DNA of 64,000 nt from Hymenobacter oligotrophus (GCF_003574965.1 NZ_CP032317.1:1178001-1242000), one strand, 5' to 3'. Shown: positions 43,064 through 51,817, counted from the first letter of the stretch. Made by a program: numbers and translations. Notes: generated by a model not told the origin, from the letters alone.

Positions 43064-43248
43064 GGTTGAGGCTGATGAGGGAATGAGGAGGTAAAATGGT
43101 AGTTGATGCGGCGCTGAAGATAGAAGCCCGGCGCTCATCGGCAATTACAACGTTGCCTAGGTACCAATCCGGGCCGAAAGCAAGAACACGCGCCTGCCAA
43201 GTAAGCAAGCGCGTGCAGTGCCCGAAGTGGCGCGGCCCTAGGTGCCGC

Positions 43249-44121
43249 TTAGCCTTGCGGGTTGGCCGGGCCGTAGTCGCCGGGGCTCACGGGGTGCGGG
43301 TGGGCCGGCTCGGCGGGTGTGGGGCGGCCTGGCAGCTGCATTTCCCAGGCCGAGTTCAGGCTTTGCAGGTGCTGGTGCGCGGTGAGGTCGAATTGGCAAG
43401 GCACAATGCTGATGTAGTTATGCGCCAGCGCCCATTCGTCGGTATCCTCGCCTTGGTCTTGGTTGAGGAAGTTGCCAAGCACCCAGTAGTACGGCCGGTT
43501 GTAGGGGTCCTGGCGGGTGTCGAACTCTTCCTGCCACTTGGCTTTGGCTTGGCGGCACAGCCGGGCGCCCACAATCGGGTCGTCAGATTTTTTGGGGATG
43601 TTCACGTTCAGGGCCGTGCCAGCCGGAATACCCTTAGCTAGGGCTTCGCGGGCAATGTGTTCAATCCACGGCTCGGCGTGCGAGAAGTCGGCCTGATGCG
43701 AGAAGTCGCATAAAGAGAAGCCAATAGCCGGCAGTCCTTCAATTGCCGCTTCAATAGCCGCCGACATGGTACCGGAGTAGATTACGTTGACGGAAGCATT
43801 GGAGCCGTGGTTAACTCCCGACACCACCAAGTCGGGCCGGCGGTCTTTCAGCACCAAGTGCTTGGCAATTTTGACGCAGTCGGCGGGGGTGCCCGAGCAG
43901 GTGTAGGCTTCCAGGCCCGCGAACAGGTAGCTGCGGTCGAGGCGCAGCGGCTCGGCCAGGGTAATGGCGTGGCCCATGCCCGATTGCGGCGAGGCCGGTG
44001 CTACCACCACCACTTCGCCCAAGCACTGCATTACGCGCACCAGCACGGCAATGCCGGGCGCGGCGATGCTGTCGTCGTTGGAAATCAGAATCAGAGGGCG
44101 AGAAGAGGCATCGTTACTCAC
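43249..44121 (-). CDS. surE: 5'-nucleotidase / stationary-phase survival protein SurE
   Basis: 290 residues from GTG 44121. SurE removes 5' or 3' phosphate from nucleotides and short polyphosphates. The metal-binding start LILISNDDSIAAPG (Asp16-Asp17), ASPQSGMGHAITL and VSGVNHGSNASVNVIYSGT are canonical. A reading frame from ATG 44160 is open, but the -7 box TACCTTTG at 44158-44165 overlaps it, so the ATG cannot be in the transcript; the GTG gives the usual SurE N-terminus. The C-terminus has a Pro/His-rich tail (about 25 residues) beyond the family core. Family members are often 250 residues, so this one is slightly long. Confidence 0.93.
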   Translation of the reverse strand: MSNDASSRPLILISNDDSIAAPGIAVLVRVMQCLGEVVVVAPASPQSGMGHAITLAEPLRLDRSYLFAGLEAYTCSGTPADCVKIAKHLVLKDRRPDLVVSGVNHGSNASVNVIYSGTMSAAIEAAIEGLPAIGFSLCDFSHQADFSHAEPWIEHIAREALAKGIPAGTALNVNIPKKSDDPIVGARLCRQAKAKWQEEFDTRQDPYNRPYYWVLGNFLNQDQGEDTDEWALAHNYISIVPCQFDLTAHQHLQSLNSAWEMQLPGRPTPAEPAHPHPVSPGDYGPANPQG

Positions 44122-44157
44122 GGCAAAGGCTTGGTTGGTCGGCACTAAATACGGCGG

Positions 44158-44165
44158 CAAAGGTA
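44158..44165 (-). promoter_or_regulatory. Bacteroidota -7 box for surE
   Basis: On the minus strand TACCTTTG at 44165-44158. It overlaps the only upstream ATG of surE and so decides that the GTG at 44121 is the start, 37 bases downstream. Confidence 0.55.
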
Positions 44166-44260
44166 GGCGCGGCTACCACAACGCGGCATTAAGGCTGGTG
44201 TACCGGGCCTAGGTAGTTGCGCGCAGGATGGCCGCAGGCAGGGTAAAGGAGCGGGTTGTG

Positions 44261-44268
44261 TAGGTTTG
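44261..44268 (+). promoter_or_regulatory. -7 box 5 bases before a start codon (possible leaderless mRNA)
   Basis: TAGGTTTG matches TAnnTTTG and ends only 4 bases before the ATG at 44273. Transcription normally starts about 5-8 bases after this box, so the mRNA would begin at or near the ATG. Confidence 0.4.
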
Positions 44269-44272
44269 CGCC

Positions 44273-44923
44273 ATGCTACGTACTACCACCTACGCTGCAG
44301 CGGCGGCGCTCTTGCTCGCCTCCTGCCAGCCCGACCGACAACCCGCCACCGAACAAGCCACGGCGCCTGCCCAGCCAACCGCCCCCAGCCCTACTGCCGA
44401 TTCGGCCACCGCACCCGCCGGTAGCCTGCCCGCTGCAGCGCCCACGGATAGCTCTTTCCTGATTCGGCGCGGCTACGTGGGCCCCTTGCGGCTGAACATG
44501 AAAGAAGGGGCGCTGCTGGCCGCCGTACCCGCGCGCAGCCTCCGCAAAACCACCCGCACCCTCGAGGGCATTACCTACCCCGTGTACGAGTACCGCCCCC
44601 CCGGTACGCCCGCCTCCGCCGAGCCCCTGCTGCTCGAAATGGTAGGCGACGAGGAAGAAGGCTACCGGCTGTGGCGCGTGCAGGTGCGCGATGGGCGCTA
44701 CCGCACGGCCGAGGCTATTGGCGTAGGCGGCACCTACGGCGAGGCGCGCCGGGCCTACGGCATCCAAACCATCGAGCGTACGGAGGCGGGCTTGGTAGCG
44801 GTTTCGGAGCGGCTGAACGCCAGTTGGGTTCTCGACGCGAAGAACCTGCCGGCCAGCGCTCAATTGCGCAAAGACGATATTCCGGCGGCTACACCAATCG
44901 TCGGGGTTATACTTTTCCGCTAG
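44273..44923 (+). CDS. Hypothetical lipoprotein
   Basis: 216 residues. Lipobox LLASC (Cys18) after a short hydrophobic signal, then a low-complexity Pro/Ala/Thr region to about residue 58. The mature domain (60-216) begins FLIRRGYVGPLRLNMKEGAL, a pattern seen in Bacteroidota lipoproteins whose first segment contains RRGYVGPL, but I do not recognise a named family. The rest is beta-rich. Context gives no function. The ATG at 44273 is the only start that keeps the lipobox. Confidence 0.65.
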   Translation: MLRTTTYAAAAALLLASCQPDRQPATEQATAPAQPTAPSPTADSATAPAGSLPAAAPTDSSFLIRRGYVGPLRLNMKEGALLAAVPARSLRKTTRTLEGITYPVYEYRPPGTPASAEPLLLEMVGDEEEGYRLWRVQVRDGRYRTAEAIGVGGTYGEARRAYGIQTIERTEAGLVAVSERLNASWVLDAKNLPASAQLRKDDIPAATPIVGVILFR

Positions 44924-45042
44924 GGTGCTAGGCCAGGGCGTGAGATTCAGCAAACGATTATGTACTTTGGCGGCGAAGGCTCTGCTTACAGCACGCACAG
45001 TCGGGCAGCGCCAACCGTCTACCACACCGCTATACTCCCCTG

Positions 45043-45477
45043 ATGCCGCTGTTTGAAAACCGTTACCGCTACGCCGACCTAGGGTTGCTGATCCTGCGCG
45101 TGGGCTTGGGCGTGATGTTCACCATACATGGCTACCCCAAGCTGATGGGCGGCCCCGAAAAATGGGTTGCCGTGGGCGGTGCCATGAAGCATTTTGGCAT
45201 TACGGTGGCCCCGGCCGCTTGGGGCTTTGCCGCCGCCGTTGCCGAAACCATTGGCGGGCAACTGTTGGCGCTGGGGTTGCTGTTTCGGGTGGCCTGTGCC
45301 ATGCTGTTCCTTACCATGGTGGTGGCCGCCTTTTCGCACATTGCCACGGGCGAAGGCTTCGGGGGGTACTCCCACGCCGTCGAGTCGGGGATTGTATTCC
45401 TAGGTCTGCTGTTCATCGGCCCAGGCAAATACAGCGCCGACCAGGTGTTGTTTCCGCCGCGTCGTCGCTTGTACTAA
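45043..45477 (+). CDS. DoxX-family membrane protein
   Basis: 144 residues, four transmembrane helices (about 15-35, 55-75, 78-98, 110-130). Conserved DoxX features are LGLLILRVGLGVMFTIHGYPKL at the start and the GFAAAVAETIGGQLLALGL and YSHAVESGIVFLGLLFIGPG segments. The family includes membrane components near quinol oxidases and thiosulfate:quinone oxidoreductases and many uncharacterised members; no specific activity can be assigned. The start gives the family N-terminus. A bidirectional hairpin lies 50 bases downstream. Confidence 0.88.
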   Translation: MPLFENRYRYADLGLLILRVGLGVMFTIHGYPKLMGGPEKWVAVGGAMKHFGITVAPAAWGFAAAVAETIGGQLLALGLLFRVACAMLFLTMVVAAFSHIATGEGFGGYSHAVESGIVFLGLLFIGPGKYSADQVLFPPRRRLY

Positions 45478-45526
45478 TGCTTGATACCAAAAGCACCAGC
45501 TTGTTGCTTTACAAATAATTAAAACT

Positions 45527-45563
45527 CAACAAAGCCTGCGCGCCGCGTAGGCTTTGTTGTTTC
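45527..45563 (+). terminator. Terminator after the DoxX gene
   Basis: CAACAAAGCC (45527-45536) pairs with GGCTTTGTTG (45550-45559), followed by TTTC. On the minus strand it is followed by GAGTTTTAA, so it may also act there. Confidence 0.65.
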
Positions 45564-45666
45564 ACCGGCCCACGCCATCGGCCACCGAGTTGCTGCACTA
45601 GCTGCACTATGTGCATCTGGTTTCGTGCAAGCTTGGCATCTTGCCGCCTCCAACCTCCACTGCCCA

Positions 45667-47427
45667 ATGCTCACCACGCTGCTACTGGCCGCTAACCTAC
45701 TGGCCTCCTCCCCTGCCGATACCAAGCCCGACTGGCGCACCCCCTTCGAAAAAGGCAACGGAAACACCACCACTACCCACGCCGAGTGCATTGCTTACTA
45801 CCAGCGGCTGGCAGCGGCCTACCCCGAAATTAAGGTGCGCGAAACGGGCTCGACTGATGTAGGCCTGCCCCTGCACGAGGTGGTGATTTCGGCCGACGGC
45901 GACGCCGACCCGGCCAGCACCCGCCAGAAAAACCGGCGCGTGCTGCTCATCCAAAACGGCATTCACCCGGGCGAGCCGGAGGGCATTGATGCGTCGATGA
46001 TGCTGGCCCGCGACCTGGTGCAGCAGAAAAAGCTACGCCCCTTGCTTCAGAACGTAACGGTGGTCATCATCCCGATCTACAACGTCGATGGGTCATTGAA
46101 CCGCAACTCCACCACCCGGGCCAACCAAAACGGACCTAGGGAATACGGCTTCCGCGGCAACGCCCGTAACCTCGACCTCAACCGCGACTACATTAAGCAG
46201 GATTCGCGCAATGCCCGCTCCTTTGCCGAGCTGTTCCGGAAGTGGCAACCCGAGGTGTTCGTGGACACCCACACCTCCAACGGCGCCGACTACCAATACA
46301 CCATGACGCTGATTGCCACGCAGAAGGACAAGCTGCACTCGGCCGTAAGCGAGTACCTAACCAAGCGCCTGCTGCCCGCGCTGTACGGCGGCATGGAGAA
46401 GAAAAAGTGGCCCCTTACGCCCTACGTCGATTTTGAGGGCCGCACGCCCGATGCCCGCGGCTTGCAAGGTTTTCTGGAAACGCCGCGCTACTCCACCGGC
46501 TACACCACGCTCTTCAATACGGTTGGCTTCGTGACGGAAACGCACATGCTGAAGGCTTATAAACCGCGCGTACAGGCCACCTACGACTTCCTGCACTTGC
46601 TGCTAAGCCAAGTGAACACCGACGCGGCCGCCATTGCCACGGCCCGCGCCGAAGCCGACCGCCAAACCGCTGCCCAACGGCAATTCGCGCTGGCCTGGCA
46701 GCTCGACACTACCCAAGCCGAAACCTTCACCTTCCGGGGGTACCAAGGCAAAACCAAGCCGAGCGAGGTAAGCGGCCAACCGCGCCTGTACTACGACCGC
46801 CAAGCGCCCTTCACCAAAGCCATACCCTACTACAACACCTTCCGGCCCAGTGTGCAAGCCAGCGCACCTAGGGCGTACTTGGTGCCGCAGGCCTGGGGCG
46901 AGGTAATTGAGCGGCTCCAACGCGGCGGCCTGCGTTTGCAACGCCTCACCCGCGACACTACCCTCACCACCGAGGTGTACTTCATCGAGGACTACAAAAC
47001 CGGCCAGCGCCCCTACGAGGGCCACTACGTGCACAACCAGGTGCGCGTACGCCCCGAGCAACGCAGCGTGGCCTTCCGCCGCGGCGACTACGTGGTGTGG
47101 CTGAACCAGCCCCAAAACCGCTTAGCCGTGGAAACCCTGGAGCCGCAAGCCACCGACTCGTACTTCGCCTGGGGCTTTTTCGACAGCATTTTGCAGCAAA
47201 AGGAGTATTTCTCGGATTACGTATTTGAAGACGTAGCCGCCGAGCTGCTGCGCCAAAAGCCCGAACTACGCCAACAGCTCGAAGCCCGCAAAAAGGCCGA
47301 TCCGGCCTTTGCCAAAAGTGCCGCCGCTCAGCTCGATTGGGTATATCGGCAGTCGGCTAACTACGAGCCTACGCACCTGCGCTACCCCGTAGCCCGTTGG
47401 CAAGGCGGCAACCTGCCCGTCGAATAA
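45667..47427 (+). CDS. M14 family metallocarboxypeptidase-like protein
   Basis: 586 residues. A short signal peptide lies at 1-15 (LLLAANLLASSPAD). The zinc carboxypeptidase site is clear: His100 and Glu103 (NGIHPGEPEG), and His202 (DTHTSNG); the catalytic Glu is probably in FVTETHM (about 297-301). Residues 310-480 and the rest form an extra C-terminal domain with Tyr/Phe-rich patches (FTFRGYQGKTKPSEV; YYDRQAPFTKAIPYYNTF) that may bind carbohydrate or peptide. It probably trims C-terminal residues of external peptides. The start is the first ATG with a signal. Confidence 0.9.
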   Translation: MLTTLLLAANLLASSPADTKPDWRTPFEKGNGNTTTTHAECIAYYQRLAAAYPEIKVRETGSTDVGLPLHEVVISADGDADPASTRQKNRRVLLIQNGIHPGEPEGIDASMMLARDLVQQKKLRPLLQNVTVVIIPIYNVDGSLNRNSTTRANQNGPREYGFRGNARNLDLNRDYIKQDSRNARSFAELFRKWQPEVFVDTHTSNGADYQYTMTLIATQKDKLHSAVSEYLTKRLLPALYGGMEKKKWPLTPYVDFEGRTPDARGLQGFLETPRYSTGYTTLFNTVGFVTETHMLKAYKPRVQATYDFLHLLLSQVNTDAAAIATARAEADRQTAAQRQFALAWQLDTTQAETFTFRGYQGKTKPSEVSGQPRLYYDRQAPFTKAIPYYNTFRPSVQASAPRAYLVPQAWGEVIERLQRGGLRLQRLTRDTTLTTEVYFIEDYKTGQRPYEGHYVHNQVRVRPEQRSVAFRRGDYVVWLNQPQNRLAVETLEPQATDSYFAWGFFDSILQQKEYFSDYVFEDVAAELLRQKPELRQQLEARKKADPAFAKSAAAQLDWVYRQSANYEPTHLRYPVARWQGGNLPVE

Positions 47428-47527
47428 CCTCCTAACCCGCGGCGGTACGCTACTGCCCCACAAGTAGTTAGCTAGCCAGGCTTAGCAGCTCCGAGTTACC
47501 TCAACTTACCCTTTCAATTCTCCACCC

Positions 47528-48439
47528 GTGGTTGCCGAATCTGTTCTTGAGCTCCAGCAGCTTAGCAAGCGTTACGGCCGCACCAAGGCCGTGCAAGATC
47601 TTACCTTATCGGTGCCGCGGGGCAGCGTGTACGGTTTGCTGGGGCCCAACGGCAGCGGCAAAACCACCACCCTGGGCATTGCCCTAGGTGTGCTGCATGC
47701 CACGGCCGGCACGGTGCGCTGGTTTGGCCAGGCACCCAGCGCAACCGCCCGGCGCCGAATTGGGGCGCTGCTCGAAACGCCCAACTTCTTTCCGTACCTG
47801 AGCGCCCGCCAAAACCTTCAAATCGCGGCCGACATCAAAGGCGCTGATGAAGCGGCGATTCAGGCCGCCTTGCAAACCGTAGAACTGGCCAACCGCCAGC
47901 ACGAGCCGGTACGCGGGTTTTCGCTCGGCATGAAACAGCGCCTTGCCTTGGCCTCGGCGCTGCTCGGCCAACCCGAGGTGCTGGTGCTCGACGAGCCCAC
48001 CAACGGCCTCGACCCCACCGGCATTGCCGACGTGCGTGCCCTAATCCAACGCTTAGCTGCCCAAGGCAAAACCATTATCCTGGCCAGCCACTTGCTCGAT
48101 GAGGTGCAGAAGGTGTGTACCCACGTGGGCGTGATGCACCAGGGCCAGCTACGTGCAGCTGGCGCGGTCAGCGCTATTCTGGCTGCCACCGACCGCGTGC
48201 ACCTGCGCCTAGGTGCCGAGGCTGCACCTGGGGTGTTGGCCCAAGCCCTTGCTGCCCTGCCCTTTGTGCACGATGTGCAAACGTTGGCCAACGGCGCCTG
48301 CAGCCTCGCACTCGCCAGCGGCCACTCCGCTGCCGACGTCAATCGGGCCCTTTTTGCGCAGGGCTTGGCACTGGCCCACCTCAGCACCGAGCAACGCAGC
48401 CTCGAAGCCGAGTTCCTGCAGATCATCCAGAAATCCTAA
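47528..48439 (+). CDS. ABC transporter ATP-binding protein
   Basis: 303 residues from a GTG at 47528, consistent with the family N-terminus. Walker A GPNGSGKTT (about 38-46), the signature FSLGMKQRL and Walker B LVLDEPTNGLDP are intact. It is an ATPase of the ABC-2/CcmA type, followed 16 bases later by a permease gene, so the pair forms an exporter. The residues after about 220 form a small C-terminal domain with an Ala-rich region. The transported substrate is unknown. It is the first gene of a short operon that may also include the next two genes. Confidence 0.93.
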   Translation: MVAESVLELQQLSKRYGRTKAVQDLTLSVPRGSVYGLLGPNGSGKTTTLGIALGVLHATAGTVRWFGQAPSATARRRIGALLETPNFFPYLSARQNLQIAADIKGADEAAIQAALQTVELANRQHEPVRGFSLGMKQRLALASALLGQPEVLVLDEPTNGLDPTGIADVRALIQRLAAQGKTIILASHLLDEVQKVCTHVGVMHQGQLRAAGAVSAILAATDRVHLRLGAEAAPGVLAQALAALPFVHDVQTLANGACSLALASGHSAADVNRALFAQGLALAHLSTEQRSLEAEFLQIIQKS

Positions 48440-48455
48440 CCCGGCACCGCTTCCC

Positions 48456-49223
48456 ATGCTCCGAACCGAACTCCGCAAGCTGCTACCCTACCGCACTGCC
48501 TGGGTTATTATGTTGCTGTTCACGGCTTTGCTAGCGGCTACCATAGCCGGTGCGGGCGGCGTAACGGTAAATGGCCAAACCCTAGGTGCTGCCCTGTATG
48601 CCTTGCCGGGCATGTGGGCCAAGCTTGCCTACATAGCGGGTTATTTCTCCTTGTTGCCCGCTTTCCTGCTGATCATGCTGATTACCGACGAGTTTCAGTA
48701 CCGCACCTTCCGGCAGCAGCTCATCGATGGCACCCCGCGCGAGCAGTTGTTGCTTGATAAGCTGGTGGTGGCGCTGCTACTCACGCTGTGGGGCATGCTG
48801 TCGGTGCTGGTGGCGGGGGTATTCTTCGGCCTAACGCGCAACCCCGAGGCAACTTTTGGCAATGTGTTTAGCGGGGCTGCCGAGCCCCTGCTGCTCTACG
48901 GCATCCAACTGCTGGGTTACCTTTCGATTGCGGCGGTGCTGGCCTTGCTCATCCGCAAAAGCACTCCGGCTATTGTGGCGCTGCTGCTGTACGTATGGGT
49001 AGTAGAGCGCCTGGTCCGGTACTTTCTGCCCGATGCCATTGATCGGTTTTTGCCGATCAAGGCGCTTGATATGCTCACGCCCTCCCCGTTTGCGCAGGCT
49101 CTCGATACCATGCTTGGGCCCACGGGCGCCTTGCCTCCGGCGCAGGCAGCGGTGGTGGCCCTAGGTTATATTGGGCTGTGCTGGCTGCTGGGCGCATTTT
49201 TACTGCGCACCCGCGACCTTTAG
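48456..49223 (+). CDS. ABC transporter permease (ABC-2 type)
   Basis: 255 residues with six predicted transmembrane helices. It starts MLRTELRKLLPYRTAW, the typical opening of ABC-2 permeases such as those paired with CcmA ATPases, and contains TDEFQYRTFRQQLIDG in a cytoplasmic loop. It lies 16 bases after the ATPase gene and is certainly its partner. The substrate may be a lipid, drug or peptide; nothing decides this. The start is set by family alignment, and the frame open further upstream belongs to the ATPase. Confidence 0.9.
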   Translation: MLRTELRKLLPYRTAWVIMLLFTALLAATIAGAGGVTVNGQTLGAALYALPGMWAKLAYIAGYFSLLPAFLLIMLITDEFQYRTFRQQLIDGTPREQLLLDKLVVALLLTLWGMLSVLVAGVFFGLTRNPEATFGNVFSGAAEPLLLYGIQLLGYLSIAAVLALLIRKSTPAIVALLLYVWVVERLVRYFLPDAIDRFLPIKALDMLTPSPFAQALDTMLGPTGALPPAQAAVVALGYIGLCWLLGAFLLRTRDL

Positions 49224-49261
49224 ACCCTACCTTTACGGCCTCACTATTCCTTTTTGTTGGT

Positions 49262-50038
49262 ATGCGTTTAGCAGCTTTACTCACGGGCACTTTGCTCTCC
49301 GTTTCGCTTGCAGCGGCTGCGCAGGCCCCCGGCACGCCCGAGGCCGACCTGAGAGCGGGCCGCGAACTGCTGGCTGCCAAAAACTTCGACAACGCGGCCC
49401 GCCGCTTCGAAGCCGCGAGCCGTAGCTCGCCCAACAACGCCGAAGTGCAGCTGCTCTTAGGCCAGTGCTACACCGAGCTCGGCCGCTACGCCGAGGCCCG
49501 CACGGTGCTTAGCAAAGCCACGGCCCTCGACGCCGCCCTTAAACCCCGGGCCGAGGAATACCTAGCCTTGGCCGACACCCGCGAGAAGGCCGCCTTGGGT
49601 GCGCGCAGCAAGGCCGAAACCGAAGCCGCCGCCGTGCGGGCCCGCGCCGCCGCCGCCCTCAAGGCCCGCGCCGAAGCCGAGTCAGCCGCCAAAAATGCGG
49701 CTTTCAGCGCCCCGGTGGCCGCGGCCCCGCTGGTGTACGGCGTGTACACCTGCTCCTTCGATAACTGGGACGCCGCCAGCCAGCGCTTCACCTCCGTGCC
49801 CAAGGGCGCTTTCGAGCTGAACGCCAACGGCACCTACCGCTACCTCGATGGCAGTGCCAGCGGCCGTTACACCTACAACGCCCAAACGCGCCAGCTTAGC
49901 TGGATAACCGGCTACTTTGCCGAAGCCGGCAAACCCAAAACCACCTTCGCTCCCGGCGACAAGGTGTCGCAGCTGAACATTGAGTTCGGTGCCGACAAAG
50001 GCTCGCAACGCTGGTCGTGCGGGTGCAACAGCAAGTAG
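49262..50038 (+). CDS. Secreted TPR protein with Ala-rich coiled coil
   Basis: 258 residues. A signal peptide ends near residue 20 (LAAAAQAPG). Residues 28-95 are tetratricopeptide-like (LRAGRELLAAKNFDNAARRF; LLLGQCYTELGRYAEARTVL). Residues 100-165 are an Ala/Glu/Arg-rich coiled coil. The last 90 residues form a beta-rich domain (LVYGVYTCSFDNWDAASQRF; GTYRYLDGSASGRYTYNA) ending in CGCNSK. The role is unknown; it follows the ABC permease by 38 bases and may be a secreted partner. The 3' end overlaps a long terminator stem. Confidence 0.75.
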   Translation: MRLAALLTGTLLSVSLAAAAQAPGTPEADLRAGRELLAAKNFDNAARRFEAASRSSPNNAEVQLLLGQCYTELGRYAEARTVLSKATALDAALKPRAEEYLALADTREKAALGARSKAETEAAAVRARAAAALKARAEAESAAKNAAFSAPVAAAPLVYGVYTCSFDNWDAASQRFTSVPKGAFELNANGTYRYLDGSASGRYTYNAQTRQLSWITGYFAEAGKPKTTFAPGDKVSQLNIEFGADKGSQRWSCGCNSK

Positions 50039-50095
50039 CCCCCAATCAAAAGCCCTAGGTTATTTACCTAGGGCTTTTGATTGGGGGCTACTTGC
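50031..50095. terminator. 30-bp perfect hairpin that includes the stop codon and two CCTAGG motifs
   Basis: Arms 50031-50060 and 50066-50095, thirty bases each, perfect, with a 5-base loop TATTT. The left arm contains the last codon and TAG stop of the TPR gene (50036-50038) and CCCTAGGT; the right arm contains ACCTAGGG. It lies between convergent genes and is T-rich in the loop only. Confidence 0.75.
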
Positions 50096-50108
50096 TTACT
50101 AGCTTTTG

Positions 50109-50879
50109 CTAATCGTTCTTGGCGCTGGCTGCCAGCGAGTTCGAGTAGGCTATGATTTGCGCCAGGTGGTGCGGGAATACAAAGGTTAGTTTGTTGGCCC
50201 GGGCGTACTGAATCAGCTGCTTGGCTTGCTGGCCGTAGTGTTTTTTTAGTTGGCTTTTGGGGTGCACCAGCTGCACAAATTTATCCTTGGTGTAGAGGTA
50301 CAGCTTGGGCCTAGTACCGCCGGCCAGCGCCAGAACGCCGCGGGCATTTGTTCCGGAGAGGCCCGGGCCACCAAGCACCAACGTTTCGCGCTGCAACAAG
50401 CTTACCGGGCCGGTCGTCAGCTCCTCGAAAAACATGGGCATGGGCCGCGGGGAGTACGCCGTTGGCTTTTTTTGCCAATAATACGTGCGGTAAATGCGTA
50501 CCTGCGTAGTATCAAACTTGCCCAAATGGTGCCTCGGTATGAATGCCGAATGGGCAACCCCCATCCCCCACTGCGAGCCACCAAATGCCGGCCGGTTAAT
50601 CTGGGTGCCAGTCCGACCGGGGGCGTAATGCGACAGGTTACCCTTTACCGCAAATACCGAAATGGAAGAGGCCGGAAAGGTTTTGATGGCACCGTCGGGC
50701 ATGGTTACCATCAGCACATTTTTGTCGACGTGCAGCACCAACGGGCCGCGCAGGGTGTCGCCGGTGGTGGTGATTACCGTGGAGCCGGCAAAGTGCTGTA
50801 TCAGCTGCGTTTGGGCATAAACCCGAGCGCTGCATAAAGCCAAACCGCTAAGCAATAATAAAGTAACTATTTGACGCAT
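50109..50879 (-). CDS. Secreted protein of a tandem paralogue pair, unknown function
   Basis: 256 residues. A signal peptide ends near residue 22 (ARVYAQTQ). Its first third, QLIQHFAGSTVITTTGDTLRGPLVLH, is clearly homologous to QFEAATVVLTSGDTLRGPAALH in the neighbouring gene at 51002-51817. After that, both carry a motif of a beta-strand ending KTFPASSISVFAVKG or RTVPALAVAGFATRG, then a Tyr/Arg/Phe-rich segment (YRTYYW; FRTFRWNRG), FFEEL or FFEQL, and a Leu/Arg/Glu-rich end. The family is unknown to me. The proteins are probably outer envelope proteins. Confidence 0.7.
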   Translation of the reverse strand: MRQIVTLLLLSGLALCSARVYAQTQLIQHFAGSTVITTTGDTLRGPLVLHVDKNVLMVTMPDGAIKTFPASSISVFAVKGNLSHYAPGRTGTQINRPAFGGSQWGMGVAHSAFIPRHHLGKFDTTQVRIYRTYYWQKKPTAYSPRPMPMFFEELTTGPVSLLQRETLVLGGPGLSGTNARGVLALAGGTRPKLYLYTKDKFVQLVHPKSQLKKHYGQQAKQLIQYARANKLTFVFPHHLAQIIAYSNSLAASAKND

Positions 50880-51001
50880 ACGCTGGCTTGGTATTGAGGT
50901 ATTGAAGGTAAAAACGTAATTATACCAAGCTCAACAATAATGCCATACCGCGTGGCGGTAAGCTTTGCGCGGCTGCTGCGTTGCCAAATGGCAGTGTGCA
51001 C

Positions 51002-51817
51002 CTAGGGAGCCGGCTGCCGCAGGGCGTTGGCGTAATTTACAATAAACGCCAGTTCGTGCGCATCGCCGAAACTGAGGCGGTGCTCCTTGGCATACCGCTC
51101 GATGCGCTCGGCCTCGGGCTTGAAATACGCCAGCAAATCGCGCTTCGGGTTGCGCAGCATCAGCAGGTTGCCCTCGGGCGTGCCCAGAAAGAACTGGTCG
51201 CGGATGGTGGTGTAATAGCCCATGGTGCCGCGCGGCAAAGCACCAATGGGCGCGTTGGCATAGTACGGCCGAAACATGGGGTCGGCGGCCGATACGGGCC
51301 GTTCCATCAGCGATTCGCGGCGCAACAGCAGCACCGGCCCGCGGCTTAGCTGCTCGAAAAACGCGGGCGAGCGGAAATCGGAGTAGTCGTTGCCGCGGTT
51401 CCAGCGAAACGTACGGAACTCGCGCACCCGGGCGGTATCGGGGCGCTGGCGGCGGGCTTGCATGGGCAGCGGCCCCCAGCTCGGGTTGCCGAAGAAATAC
51501 CCCCGCCGGGCGTCGTAAAAATCGTAGTACTGATCGAAATAGCCGGCCGGTTGCTGTTTTTCGCCGCGGGTGGCAAAGCCGGCCACCGCCAGGGCGGGCA
51601 CGGTGCGCACGGAGTGGTCGGGCAGGTTCACGAGCAGCACGTCGCGGTCGGTGTGCAGGGCGGCGGGCCCGCGCAAGGTGTCCCCCGACGTGAGTACCAC
51701 TGTGGCGGCCTCGAACTGCTGCACCAAATTGCGTTGGGCCTCTGCGCCTTGCGCAGCAAACAAGCCAACGGCACTAAGCGCCCCCAACAGGCGCGCGGGT
51801 AGGCGAAGCGTTTTCAT
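51002..51817 (-). CDS. Secreted protein of a tandem paralogue pair, unknown function
   Basis: 271 residues. A signal peptide ends near residue 28 (GAEAQRN). It is the paralogue of the preceding (downstream) gene; the shared motif is TSGDTLRGPAALHTD, followed by FATRGEKQQ and FRTFRWNRG, FEQLSRGPVLLLRRESL. It carries a longer Tyr/Asp-rich insert (DQYYDFYDARRGYFFG). It has the same orientation as the next gene and a 122-base gap. The ATG at 51817 provides the signal sequence. The duplication is old, since only the framework motifs match. Confidence 0.7.
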   Translation of the reverse strand: MKTLRLPARLLGALSAVGLFAAQGAEAQRNLVQQFEAATVVLTSGDTLRGPAALHTDRDVLLVNLPDHSVRTVPALAVAGFATRGEKQQPAGYFDQYYDFYDARRGYFFGNPSWGPLPMQARRQRPDTARVREFRTFRWNRGNDYSDFRSPAFFEQLSRGPVLLLRRESLMERPVSAADPMFRPYYANAPIGALPRGTMGYYTTIRDQFFLGTPEGNLLMLRNPKRDLLAYFKPEAERIERYAKEHRLSFGDAHELAFIVNYANALRQPAP

